Shown one piece after another: positions 32,801-42,600 of a DNA stretch of 64,000 nt. The position numbers were made by a program, and so were the translations under genes. Positions within the stretch are counted from its first letter, which is position 1. The number at the start of each line of letters is the position of its first letter. Source of the DNA: Trissonchulus latispiculum (lineage: Eukaryota > Nematoda > Enoplea > Enoplida > Ironidae); the NCBI GenBank assembly GCA_030248195.1, contig JASAND010026164.1:1-64000 (forward strand). The letters are read 5' to 3'. Under the pieces are notes generated by a model. That model saw nothing but the letters and a program-made list of their open reading frames with translations, was not told the DNA's origin and did no database searches.

Positions 32801-35266
32801 ATTCAACCTTCTGTAGTCTACACACAGTCGAAGACTGCCATCCTTCTTTTTCACTAGGAGGATGGGGCTTGCCCAGGGGCTGGCTGAAAGTGTAATTAAG
32901 CCCTTGGACTCCATCTCATCGAGCTGTCTACGGACTTCGGTTTTCTGACTCTCCGGTAGCCTATAGGGCTTCAGTCTCACAGGAGCGGCGTCACCAGTAT
33001 TGATAGTATGCTCCACCAAAGAGCAACATCCTAAATCCATGTCGTGTTTCGCAAACACGTCTTGGTAACTAAGTAGTAGGTGTCGGAGCTGTTCCGTCTC
33101 GCCTACTGACAGAGAAGCCTGCGAGAGATCTAAGTCGGTGAGGAACTGGGTGTCCTCAGGCTCTGCATCCCGCACATGGTTAACAACCAGATCTGTCGGG
33201 CAACAGGAAGACACCTTTCCTAAAGTGATATCACCGGGCAGTTCTACAATTTCAGTGGTGGTATTCACGACTCGTACAGGGATCGTATTCTTATTCACGT
33301 AGGCAACTAATGGGACGGTACAAAGACCGTATCTAGAGGCCAGTTGATCGTGAGGCTCAAACAAGACTAACATGTTTTCGGTGCATCCCTCCAGTTGCGC
33401 GGGAAAGACCATCTCTCCCCTCGGCGGGATGCTTATGCATTCGTCGACTGTCGCTCGAGCGCAGGAGGGTTTGCTTAATGGGCGATGTTCAGGAAACATT
33501 TTAAGTTGAGAACCGCACGCTAAAACGCCTTGACTAAAATCCATACTAGCGCCTACTGCTTCCAGTGCGTTCGTTCCCAAGATAACGTCAAACGGAAGGG
33601 ATGGCATCACGTAAGCCACTACTTCCACTTCGTCCTCACCTAGCTTAACTTTCAAGTTACATTGACCCAACGGCTGAAGTGAATGACCGGACAAAGATGT
33701 GGGGGGTCGCCCGGAAAATGGTTCTATCTGAGTCGGGGCGTAGTACTTGTCCACTAGTGTTACAGTGCTGCCTGTATCCACCAACATTTCCGCAGGAAGG
33801 CCGGTTACCCACCCAAAGACCACTGGTGTCCCCCCTTTGTCCATCACCGCGCAGATATCTGCTAGTGCTGACGGGGCTCTAGTATCTGATGTCTGATATG
33901 TGTGGTCCTCCCTAATAACAACGCGGCAGGTAGGATCCTCTCCTGAATTCCTGCCGGTAAGACAACGCTCAATAAGTCTCTGATTCTGACGGCGAAGTTG
34001 ATCATTCTCATACTGGAGGTTACTGGAGCCGGTTTCACAAACCGTTCGTACGCTAGTCTCTGCCGACTCTGGATGGGTTCTCTCCCTACTTGCAGGTCGA
34101 AACTCGAATCGGGTTGGTGTAGGGTTAGGTCGGATCGGGGGTCGTTGCGGACCTCCTGATTGAGGACAACGTGCCGCAATGTGACCTGGTCGGGAACAGC
34201 GATTACAGATAGGTCGGCCATCAGACGTTCTCCGATTGCGTTCTGCAGCAGTCACAAATTCCCTGGAGTTGGGTCGCGAATTCCTCTCCTGGAAACGAGT
34301 TTGCGACTGAAGTGACTTAACAGCGTCTACAAGCTGGCGGTTTTGCTCTCTGGTTTGCTCATGCTGGTCTCGCATCCACTTCATCTGCTCCTTCAGTTGG
34401 TCCGCTAGTTCACGGACCACCGAAGACTCACGGTTACCACTAGTTTCACGGCTCTGATTCGGGCTGTGGGGGTAATCTCTAAAGGACACTGCCCGAACAG
34501 CGGACCCTACTGATTGCTTCTCTAGCTCTTCGTAACCTTCTTGCTCTTTCGCTCTAGCGACAGCATCCTCGAAACTTGTCGGTCGGGACCCTACGATGAA
34601 GCGACGAAGTGAGGATCGCAAGCCGTTCAGGAAGATTTCACGCATAAGTTTGTCTCGTGCGCTGCCTTTCAAGGAGTCGTCGTAGGCTTTTCGCGCTAAC
34701 TTTTGGATGGCCCTAGCAAATTCCTCTACGGTTTCGGATGGTTTCTGAATTCGACGATGCAGTTCAGAGCTATGTACACTGGTAGAGGTTCCGGACAAGA
34801 TTTCTTTAAGAGATGGGACAACACTAGACCAGGAGGCTTGGACACCTGCTGGGAGGGCAGTCCAAAGGTCTGCAGCATAACCCTGCAGATATCCTGGCAA
34901 CAACGTAGCTTTCAGGGAGTCGGACCACTGGTTTACCAAAGCGACTCTCTCAAAGTAGCTGATAAAGTCTTCGAAGTCATCCGAAATTTCACCCTTGAAG
35001 ATAGGGATAAGCTTGGGGTCGATAAGGTTTTGTTCCCTTACGGACTTAGCATCGGGTGTCGGACCGTCAGGCATCGTTCCTTTCAACTGATATAAACTTT
35101 TGTTCCACGACTCTCCGAGTAGGGGATCGTGAAAGAAATACTCTTCCTGAGGTTCGGTAAAATCACTGCTTAGGGTACGAGTCCTATCAACTGTTCCGTC
35201 TGGCGAAGATGCAGCGGCAGTTCCTTCAGAAGAGCTAATGGGGGAACTCTGAGATCGAGGTTTCAC
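27686..35266 (-). CDS. Gag-protease-RT-RNase H-integrase-PWWP-Env polyprotein
   Basis: 2,526 codons without a stop, starting at the first ATG 63 bases inside the LTR boundary. Order: Gag capsid-like helices about 82-245; a charged coiled coil 283-325; a CCHC zinc knuckle 354-367 (C-N-R-C...G-H...C). Protease with DTG at 497-499. RT about 760-965 with YIDD at 914-917. RNase H with ATDAS at 1061-1065 and TDHAPL at 1128. Integrase with an HHCC finger (H1281, H1288, C1318, C1321), catalytic D1350, D1410 and E1446 (D,D35E) and a GPF motif at 1585. PWWP domain about 1678-1765. Envelope-like part from about 1793. There is no gag-pol frameshift or stop, and env is in frame with pol, which is unusual. 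Env is probably reached by splicing: a TTACAG acceptor candidate precedes codon 1793. All visible catalytic residues are intact. Confidence 0.95.
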   Translation of the reverse strand: MKPRSQSSPISSSEGTAAASSPDGTVDRTRTLSSDFTEPQEEYFFHDPLLGESWNKSLYQLKGTMPDGPTPDAKSVREQNLIDPKLIPIFKGEISDDFEDFISYFERVALVNQWSDSLKATLLPGYLQGYAADLWTALPAGVQASWSSVVPSLKEILSGTSTSVHSSELHRRIQKPSETVEEFARAIQKLARKAYDDSLKGSARDKLMREIFLNGLRSSLRRFIVGSRPTSFEDAVARAKEQEGYEELEKQSVGSAVRAVSFRDYPHSPNQSRETSGNRESSVVRELADQLKEQMKWMRDQHEQTREQNRQLVDAVKSLQSQTRFQERNSRPNSREFVTAAERNRRTSDGRPICNRCSRPGHIAARCPQSGGPQRPPIRPNPTPTRFEFRPASRERTHPESAETSVRTVCETGSSNLQYENDQLRRQNQRLIERCLTGRNSGEDPTCRVVIREDHTYQTSDTRAPSALADICAVMDKGGTPVVFGWVTGLPAEMLVDTGSTVTLVDKYYAPTQIEPFSGRPPTSLSGHSLQPLGQCNLKVKLGEDEVEVVAYVMPSLPFDVILGTNALEAVGASMDFSQGVLACGSQLKMFPEHRPLSKPSCARATVDECISIPPRGEMVFPAQLEGCTENMLVLFEPHDQLASRYGLCTVPLVAYVNKNTIPVRVVNTTTEIVELPGDITLGKVSSCCPTDLVVNHVRDAEPEDTQFLTDLDLSQASLSVGETEQLRHLLLSYQDVFAKHDMDLGCCSLVEHTINTGDAAPVRLKPYRLPESQKTEVRRQLDEMESKGLITLSASPWASPILLVKKKDGSLRLCVDYRRLNALTHGDFYPLPRIDETLDKLGKARYFSTMDLASGYHQISVAEDDRQKTAFCTSLGTYEYTRMPFGLKNAPSTFQRTMELLLAGLLDELCIVYIDDILVHSPDFPSHLEGLKAVFERLRHGNLKLKLRKCIFGRDTVPYVGYIITVDGVKVDPAKVEAIEKYPIPKNVTEVRSFVGLASYYRRFVESFAAVAKPLHELSQKSREFRWTVEAQLAFDTLKQKLISAPILAYPDFSQLFTLATDASNFGLGAVLGQLRDGKEIVIAYASRGLSRPEVNYSTIEREMLAIVWALRYFRAYLYGRQFTIFTDHAPLKWLASVKDASPRLARWSMEIQEYSFTIQYRPGKVNKAADALSRIPPSDCNAVRTEPDTQLLPSLLERIRDSQSQDEYSQSLVQYLTDGSLPSSETLARKISLQGPVFFLENGALYHVWCDYEGRRRGHTWPQLVVPAELVPEVLELYHDHLFSGHMGIAKTFDRIRRRFYWESMYTDIRQWCKSCVDCATKKPPKVSTRVPLKPIVVTEPFEVLSVDCVGPLPTTDRGNKHIVVFSCLFTKWPEAFPAENTRADTIARIFVEEIICRHGAPRALLSDRAKSFLSELVIETCKLLNIRKLNTSGYRPETNGNCERLNKSLVVALSAYVSSSQRDWDAYLPYILLSYRTAIQDSTLETPFFLVYGRDHSLPCEADLREGIQNVDVEDYRRVMVQRLEAAHSLVRSNLEVARSKQKTYYDRSAKVDQFEIGQRVWLYVPVVGKGKVSKLSHLWHGPFRIIERPSSETALIRKCAGSSKDDKRVHVNRLKPCYDASKRPSSTEGVPLPEPAVLEVVTDDPAGPAEEAARGDDRSQKQDEAPSPLRPEEWPLNHVIWAKMRGYPFWPARIALEDEIDLTPPKRAGDWILVQFFGGKDYTYVERKNCRDFLAYKEHVKDKRLTPGVVKALKEAENYQPSEEHYILGDPLALVDANEDSDIPGDLQEQGPTTSFLGLASVANTALLMLLLVLTIFKCGLAVSGIVENLDLVLLRPSLEQRGIRVNPHFSVVFRSVGFLDNGHEFVDHHFVIPVNYSVPPPPQPPDCPVIHPHDVDSWTQRLENRFCSVVSMLNESSHSVYSSLVLEMHHLKDDFASVLKNTSHAQSGRGSRSLFHGIVCFIESIFGGCNEGGVDAESVRHALRAMESQGREVNFVLNSIDDRIVSLAKLSGSALRNTNTRLNVVKHSVDTLAMLYGELVNHTALEDEHLRDLGRVADLQGNSLVYVIRWVASLLHWHETFEASKTVLHSIMGIRAGYLPVDLISVRDLRLSIVNLQSKLQGTGRSLTYSPDHLDMYYNLPLVVAAFAGEDKIVLRVKIPIVQQESIFHLWQLDVSQMESRNAAITLRVHPDYSFIAVNSHQSQYLLLSENDLHLCSGNSVRRCVKQWPIVSTTELSCELALFEARDIETTKKVCRVEMSSVPSLPSLVDLGDAMWFVAYSSAEVRAVCVDSQAMTEGKESKIAAHSVVQLPCGCRLVTQSSSSPLRSLNCNSKVTQTVKVVSAYNPLLFTLDVSKISDFAYISEAPHTTMLESTELTNLTSTFNTLYNEGETLVARYDDLVKTIRVKQQSSALAQKGLQKTVDDAINNVRETNRSYVGWWWYGLLAGELVLFAMILSTLLPRVYNRSWNFVSWFPHRSKDLEDAAVEPPPLPETADPPEIAEGTPMVVQKFLSFKRSTDN
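29972..30235 (-). other. PWWP domain in the polyprotein (residues about 1678-1765)
   Basis: The stretch HVIWAKMRGYPFWPARI, then WILVQFFGGKDYTYVERKNC and an A-L-K-E-A-E-N-Y helix follows the PWWP pattern. The positions forming the methyl-lysine cage in LEDGF-type PWWP domains (Met, Trp, and Phe before Gly) are present as M1688, W1694 and F1721. It follows the integrase GPF motif by about 90 Pro/Glu/Ala-rich residues. Known PWWP domains bind nucleosomes carrying methylated H3K36 or H4K20. Inference: it steers integration to such chromatin. Confidence 0.88.
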
Positions 35267-35314
35267 GTTGGCGGTTCCTACGGATTGGGTCGAAAAGAAA
35301 AGGTAGTGGTAGCC

Positions 35315-35327
35315 GGTTTCGGCACCA
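35315..35327 (-). promoter_or_regulatory. Primer binding site, complementary to tRNA-Phe
   Basis: One base inside the 5' LTR, the minus strand reads TGGTGCCGAAACC. This is complementary to the 3' end of animal tRNA-Phe (GGTTTCGGCA plus CCA). The match stops after 13 bases. Confidence 0.8.
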
Positions 35328-35328
35328 A

Positions 35329-36255
35329 TGTAAACAGGAACTGCTTTGTCCTGTTACCGGTTAAACGGCGGTTAGACCCTCACAGTTCAACGGGGAGAGC
35401 TTAGACTGCCTAAGAGTTAGAATCTAGGAGGACGTACCTCTTGCCGCTGTATATACCTAGTGCACAGACCTCGACCACAATCACTCCTAGTGAGACCGAA
35501 ACACGCCAGAACCGAATAGTTCACGTTCAATCGTTAACACTTTGTAGTAAAACCTTTTAAGTACGCCTAACTAACAGTCCTGTATATACCTGTTAAACAC
35601 TTGATGAACCTCGTATATTTAATAAAGGAAAACCCAGTAGATCCACCGTTACAGTCTAGTATATAGCTGATAAAAGACAAGGTACGACTGATAGCCGTTT
35701 CCAGTATATATAGAGTCGGACAGTAGATATATATAAACACACGGTCAGACAGCATGTATACCAAAGCAGGGCTGAGCAGAAGCAAACAACCAAGAGATCC
35801 TCAGATGGAGTCGGCCCGAGAGTGCCCCCAAACTTGGAAAGTGCACAGCTTTTATAGTGGGTCGGCTTGCCTTTGATGTGTGATTCTAAATGTCAAGTGA
35901 AAGGTCTCTACTGGCCAGATTTACTAATTTTAGCTCCTGGATTCTATAAACTAAGGAATGACGCACACAAAATCTCTTTCGCAAATCGTTTTGGTGCCAC
36001 GAGAAAGGGGGGATCTAAGAGAAGAGGTACCAGATAAGGGGGGTATCAGATAAGGAAGGAGTCAAATTGAAATGTCACACCGAACACTCACTCACAGGCC
36101 TAGACCACAGATCCTGGACAGCTCTAAAGGTTCTCAAGTTAAGATAAAGATTTATATTTTATGTATCGGTACGTACACGCATATGTTATATATATATATA
36201 TATAGGTTTAAATAGGGATGCTGGTTTATACTTTTAAATAGGGATGCTGGTTACA
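35329..36255 (-). repeat. 5' LTR of the gypsy-like element
   Basis: 927 bp with TG...CA termini, nearly identical to 23011-23976. On the minus strand a TATA box CTATAAAAGC (complement of 35848-35857) lies about 400 bases from the LTR start, a normal place for the U3/R promoter. Confidence 0.93.
35848..35857 (-). promoter_or_regulatory. LTR TATA box
   Basis: CTATAAAAGC on the minus strand in the 5' LTR; the same sequence sits in the 3' LTR near 23568-23577. Likely the core promoter of the genomic RNA. Confidence 0.6.
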
Positions 36256-36536
36256 CAACCACAAACTGTGTGAAAAAGAAGTGAGACACAATTTCCTGGC
36301 AAAGAATACCAAAAACGCTAAATTTCAAAAGCGTAGGTGCTTAAACTTAATGAAAGATTTTAATAAAACCAACGCTATACATAAAAACTCTAAAATTACG
36401 TCAGAGAGGGAAGCTTGGCAGGGGAGAGTTGGGCAATTGCAGCAGCTGACTTCCAGGAATGACGACCCGAATTGGGTCCTGGAGCTGACCCATGGGTCGC
36501 ACCCTGTCCCAGAGTCCCATTCTGTTGACTGTTTAC

Positions 36537-36620
36537 GACATCCATTTGAAGACGATCTCGTGACAGCTGTCGGGAAACACGTCGATGGCGTTGATGATCA
36601 TTGCCTTGCTGCCCAGCTGA
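36537..36620 (-). CDS. TRPM: Possible TRPM exon 17
   Basis: Acceptor CACTTCAG and donor GTAAAC enclose 28 codons in phase with exon 16, a basic linker [19 protein letters not shown]. An alternative acceptor 5 bases downstream would open another frame reading [20 protein letters not shown], so the true frame is uncertain. It is the last exon before the retroelement LTR. Confidence 0.42.
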
Positions 36621-39600
36621 CTGAAGTGCATAACAAATAAGAGTGAAAAAATACATTGGCAAATTCAACTTGCCAACAACTATCTACATATAAACCGATG
36701 TGACATTTTTCAAGGACAGCTTTCAAACTGACACAATACTACAAAACAGCTTTCCTTCCATTTCTGTTTCCTGCATCCGTAGACAGACACTTTTAAGTTT
36801 AAAGTCTCACACTATCGGTAATAGTGGAGAATAAAAGTGCGGATTATAATTCATTATTGTATTGGATTAGAGGAAAATACTTCGAAAATGGGCAATACAA
36901 ATAAGTGACTAGGTACCAAAAATTCAACTTTCTAAGTTGGTTGTGCATGCGACCTCTGCCAGACCAGAGTTAACGATACAGGCGGCTCATCAGCGTGTCT
37001 GCATTAAAAAAAGATTTTTCGTTGAATTTTAGAGAAGACTGTAAAAAATGATTGGGAAAAGATTTAAGTTTATGCTGGACAAGTAAAGAAATGAAACAAC
37101 TGTTTGTCAGACCACTAAGGAAATTTATCACATTTTCTATAAAATTAAGTGCATACTTGGCCTCGAATCAGCGTCGACGCCACAGAGCCTCGACTGCCTC
37201 GACTTTCCTGTGCCGCGACGCGAGCCTTTCTAGAGGATCGATGTCGCTTATGGCTGTGCTGGAGGTGAGCGTCATGATCCACTGATGACTCGCGACGACT
37301 CCTCATCCCCGCAGCCTCAGCATCAGAACTGGCGACAGAATCACCCTGTAGATCACTGGCATCGCCTGTATCCGAATCACTGCTCTGACTAGAGTCCTGG
37401 TCCACCTCTCTGGTAACTTCTAAAATCAACGGGCAATGTTACTATTAGCATTAAACGAACTCAAAAACAAATCACTATTCACATTATATACTCTTAAGGG
37501 GGGGGGGGGTCCACCATGAAAAAATTTGTAGTCACGGATTTCGCTCATTTTTACACATAATGTAGCCACACATGTTGTGCGTACCAAGTTTAAATATTGA
37601 GTTGTTTCATCCATGTCTCCGCGAGTTACGAGCTATCAACTGCTTGCAATTGTAATAATGGGCGGAACGAGGGTACCGCTTGAAACTAAAGCAATTTTCT
37701 TTAAACAGTCTTCGATTTTGGAACTTCAATGGGGTGTACATTTGAAAATTGATCTAAAGAACTAATTTTGCCCCGGTGTTGGCAGGCTAAACGTGATTTC
37801 ATGCCTTTTTAACGACTTTTAGGGAGCAGCAAAGCCAATGTTGAGGTTAAATCACAAAACCCTTTAACAGCCATTAACTTCAATTTGGTGCATTTGCGGA
37901 CCATAGCCCAAGAAGAAAAAATGTTCCCCGCATTAAGAGCTTTCGATTGATGTCAAATTTGTCATGTTTTGAGAAATTTGAAAAAAATCGATATTTTTGC
38001 TATATGGGTGCCAGTCCGACAGATTGGGATGCAGCGACCACGTTGGGCTACTTAGCAGGAATAATTGTAGTCAACTTAGCAAGAATAATTAGCAAGAATA
38101 ATTGTAGTCAACACTGAACTGCAGCCACCAGAAATAACGTGAAACGAGATATTTTGGCATTTGGTAGCTGCTGATTGCAATGGTCTCACGTAATAGGCAA
38201 AAAATTTTGCCAAAAAACCAAATTTTTAGTGTCAAAAAATCTCGAAACTGGGCAAAGATTATAGGCATCATTTGGTATCGTTAGAAACGTCTGTTTATAT
38301 ACTTTGATTTGTTGGAATTAGAGTTTTGATTTAGGCCTTTGAATGTTTGTAATGCTTGCTCAAAGTTACAACCTCCCAGTTTCCACTAACGAAAAACGTC
38401 AATTTTCGCAGTCAGCAAGCTTCAAAAATTATTTTAAAAATTTTAAAGGCCTAACTCAAAAATCTAATTCCAACAAATTAAAGTATACAAATAGACGTTT
38501 CTAATGATACCAAATTATGCTGATAATCTTTTCGAGATTTTTTGACACTAATCAAAAAATTGAAACTTTTCCAGTTTCCTATGTTTAGCACATGAGATCT
38601 CAACTTTGAAGTGAAATTACTCATTAACCGTAAAAGATCCGACTTTAATTTTACAAACTCGCTAAAATATACCAATCGGAGAACAAAATATGTGAAAATG
38701 AGCAAAATCGGAGATGGTCGAAAAATCGGCCAAAAATGGACCCCCCCCTTAAATTCACATTGAAGAAATAATGAAAACGCCTGCCTGTAGTCACTTAGGC
38801 AAAGCCTTAGCCCAAGCAGGAGCGAGCCAATGGGCGCTGTTACATGAAAGGTGTCATTATTAAGATTTTAAATATCGACAAAACTAATACACTTCAAATA
38901 TTACGATTTACCTATAAATTCTTCCTTTGTCTGTGGCTGTAACAATAACTCTTCTTTTGTTTTAAAATCCAATGTTAAAATGGTGGGTGGAAGCAGTAGT
39001 CCCATCAATACCTGAAACAAGCAAGAAACGTCTAAGAAACGGCACATAGAAGCTATACGTGGTTCTACAAAATAAATTAGGATTAAGAACGAGTAACATC
39101 AATTGAAAATACAGAATACAAAACAATTACAACGAATACAATATTTGACACTTACAAGTTCGATTAAACAGTTTCTTCTGTAAAAGTTATACTTTTTTGG
39201 TACATGAAACAAAATCATACTTTAAGATTAGAATTTCTTCTTATCCTTAGGCCTCCGTGCCACAAATCCGCCAGCAAAATCTGACAACCAGGATGAGCCA
39301 GAAATTCCATATGACCAGAAATGTAGGCCAATGATAGACAAGTCTCGTTGCCCCAGTTGGCCAATTCGTACGTGAGCAACTGGAAAGTTTGATCATCATC
39401 AGTCATATAGCAATGCTCCAACAATTCCAAGGCAAGACGGCGAAACTCTCTAAAAGCAACCAATCTATTACAGTTAAAACATAGAAGGAAACACCAGAAG
39501 CAGTCATAAACAAAACAAACACCACAAGAAATTAAATTCGTCAAGTTCCAAATAAAAGCAATCAAACTAACTCTGCGTGCTGAGCAAGTTCATCACATAT

Positions 39601-42600
39601 TTCCACTTCCAAATAGTCTTCCGCGGCCTCTTTCGCCATCGACTTATACAAACGATTGGCAATAAGGGCCTAAAACAAAAATCCAGTAGACAATCTCTCT
39701 GTGGCAACAAATCAACAATTTTGAATCCGACGAACACAGTTCTGTCTGTCTGTCTGTCTGTTCTCGACCACTCTGCCCATAGGCAATATGAGGTAAGTCT
39801 CGGCAGGTTTAATACTTAGCGGATGCAGCAGCCAGATCAAATGACTCAAAAGGAAACGACCGATCAGATCTAAGGGGGCGTGGGTCACTGATCCTTCGCG
39901 GCTTGTGTGACCGATCTGCTGTCTCAAACATGACCAGTACGCAGTCAACTGAACACAGTCCATCACCATCAGTATCAAAGCAACATTTTAAAAGTAAATG
40001 GCACCTTAGCCAAGGCTTCTTCTCCATGTTGCCACATACACAGGGCCATCTGCTGTCTTCGCATCAGGACAGCCCAGACCAACAGTTCATTGAAGGGATA
40101 TTTGAACTGGGGACAATCTTCATCGTCCAGCCTAAAGGCGTCATCCTCTTCTGTTTTGACTGTCATACTGGAAGCTGTCCCCCTGACGGTTACATGATTC
40201 TGATGTGACTGATTTTGGTCACTTTTAGCCTAAATACACCAAAGGAAAAATTACAAAATTATAGAAGGTTAAAATGATCTCAGCACTTAAAATAAGTCAA
40301 AGTCATCAATGGATGATTTCTCCTATTAGTTATCAAGACCATTAAGACCGTTAAGTTAAAATCATCCTGTAAGCATTAACTGATAGTTTACTGCAAACTT
40401 TGAGCTTTTCAAATTTAGATTCTCCAGTATTCTTACCGCTTTTGACAGCCGCACGCGTTCAATTCTCCGGCGAAACTCTTTTCGACAATAGGAAGCACGG
40501 TAGGCCATACCCACCAACTTTTGCATAACCAAACCAATTTCCGATAAATTAATTCTATGATTCTTTCTGATAGGATATTTGACAACATCCCGCACAATCA
40601 ATCGCAGAGCGTCTAAACTCAGGGTTGGCCCTTTATCCTGAAAACAGCGAAATTATAGAAATTTATTGTTTGGTCACGGGATCTTCCCTGAGAACTTAGA
40701 AAAGTCCAACTGCACAAACTGCAAAACTGAGTTTATAGCAAAAATAGCAGTTTATGTAATTCACAATAAAATTAGTCAAGACAAAGCAACCGAATTGAAT
40801 TACCGTATTATACAGTTCTTCCAGACGATCAAATGTGAGAAACTTTTCCATGGAAACACCATTTTCCAGTAACAGCTTCACAAAATCTACCCGATCATAA
40901 ATTAAAGCTTCCATCATAATAGCATCCAAAGCTCCAGGCTAAACAAACAATGAAAAATAAAAAATGAGAGAAATCAATTCAAAGTAAACTGTAATATTAA
41001 AATAAGCACTAAAATTAATTTATTGACTGCGTAGTTTTAAGCACGACTGCGTAAATATACGCAGTACTTCACACAAAAGAAACCTTGGCTTACACCAAAT
41101 CTTATTTACCATAGTGTTTTTCAATTCCCTTGATTAGTTGAACCGGTCAAGTGCAGGTACCGAAACAAAACTAAGCAGTTTCTAATTCTTACTTACAGGC
41201 CATTCCTGTCCATAAACAAAGATATCTGTCCGCGCAATATCCGGTCTATTCCAGGTTAGCGCCAAGGATAGCTGATCCGGAGCTGAGAGATCCTGACCTT
41301 TGAGCAAAGCAGTCAATATTGCATGATCAATATCTTGCTGAGAATCTTCACCTAATCGAAATACAGTGATCTGAAATAAGAAAAAGGGGCCACGGCAATC
41401 AAAACGTCATGTAAATTATGTAATGCATTTGATGAACTGACTTATATCCTTCAGAATTAACGGGCCCGTTTACCAGTGCGCATTTATTTTATTTCTTTTA
41501 AGCACGGACTTATTTGTTTACAAGATCTACTAAATCTAGAAAAACTAATGAACTACAAAAACAAAGATTTAGGTATTAAGTTAACGCATTGATTCATGCA
41601 ATAAATAACTAAAAAAACCGTACTAAATGTTTCTTTCTGACACAAAGCATAAGTTCCATGAAAACTTTTTCAGCCATTTCAACAGAGTAATCAAAGCACT
41701 GCTGAATGGTTAGCAGAAGTTGCTGTCGAAGAGATTCTGGCATCGTCCTGAAAACAACCAACAAAGCACAAACAAAAATTACCAGCAGAAGTAAAAGGGA
41801 GACACCAAATCCAAAAAGTTGGTCTATTCTCACCAAGCAATATACGTATATAAAGCAAGCGCTAATCCTATATAATCCTAAAGAAAAAAATCATTTTTCA
41901 TTCATAAATCCAACAGAACTAATTGTATTACGCCCCCACCGATGGCTCACAATACGGACGTACCCATCATCTTGGGCATATTTATGGGTAAATGCGATGA
42001 GATCAGCAGTGCGACCGCTTCCGTCGCAGACTACCACCGGGACTGGCGGAGAATTGGTCACATAGTCCAAAACGGCACGAATTGTGCAAGCTCCACCTTC
42101 CAGCACCACACAAACCACTGGTACCCGCTTACCACTGCCTAAATAGATGTAACAAATCTGCTGACAAAACTAGACAATAGACGGATTGAAGGAAATATTA
42201 TAATTCTATCTCAATGTATACGGCACAGTGTATAGAATACAGATATATAATTCTGCCCGCAAGAGGTACTGCTCGAAACTAAGATGCTCGAAAGAACAAA
42301 CGAAACTAAGATGTGCCACTATAGCACCTCCAATCCCAGAAATTCGTGCTTTAGGTGGGGACCTTGCCCACAACCTTTGGCAATAGATCAACGTTCTATC
42401 AACTGAGAAAAGTGTGGTGACATTTTTTGAGGACCTTTCCCGCCCGACACCCCATGGAGTAAATTTAGTCAAGACGTACTTACTTTCAATTCTAAGCTTG
42501 GATATGTATTCTTCGAATCGCTTTCGAAGGATAATGTCAGCACCATACCGCCCTACGGTTCCATTGTCCACTAACAAAAAATATGAATGTTTATCACTGA

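Larger units (their letters stand above)
23011..36255 (-). mobile_element. Intact env-bearing Ty3/gypsy LTR retroelement with PWWP domain and three accessory ORFs
   Basis: A 13,245-bp element transcribed right to left. Order in its own direction: 5' LTR (36255-35329), primer site, one 2,526-codon Gag-Pol-PWWP-Env frame, structured GC-rich spacer, three extra ORFs, 3' LTR (23976-23011). The LTRs differ by one indel of about 39 bases plus roughly ten substitutions, so by eye they are about 99% identical elsewhere. With the uninterrupted ORF this implies a recent insertion. The LTR termini are TGTAAAC...GGTTACA (TG...CA). No target duplication is visible: ATTC on the left, CAAC on the right. Confidence 0.95.

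Noticed and set aside
27966..35095. Plus-strand ORFs of 60-147 codons across the retroelement
   Set aside because: All lie opposite the 2,526-codon minus-strand frame and show no domains; they are antisense shadows.
23011..36255. Target-site duplication of the LTR element
   Set aside because: I compared 4-6 bases on each side, with the LTR ends shifted by up to two bases, and found no match.
12454..37419. A fused TRPM-spectrin gene across the retroelement
   Set aside because: Both parts are on one strand, but TRPM exon 16 ends in phase 0 while the first visible spectrin exon starts in phase 2, and no known protein joins them. A rearrangement or assembly join is more likely.
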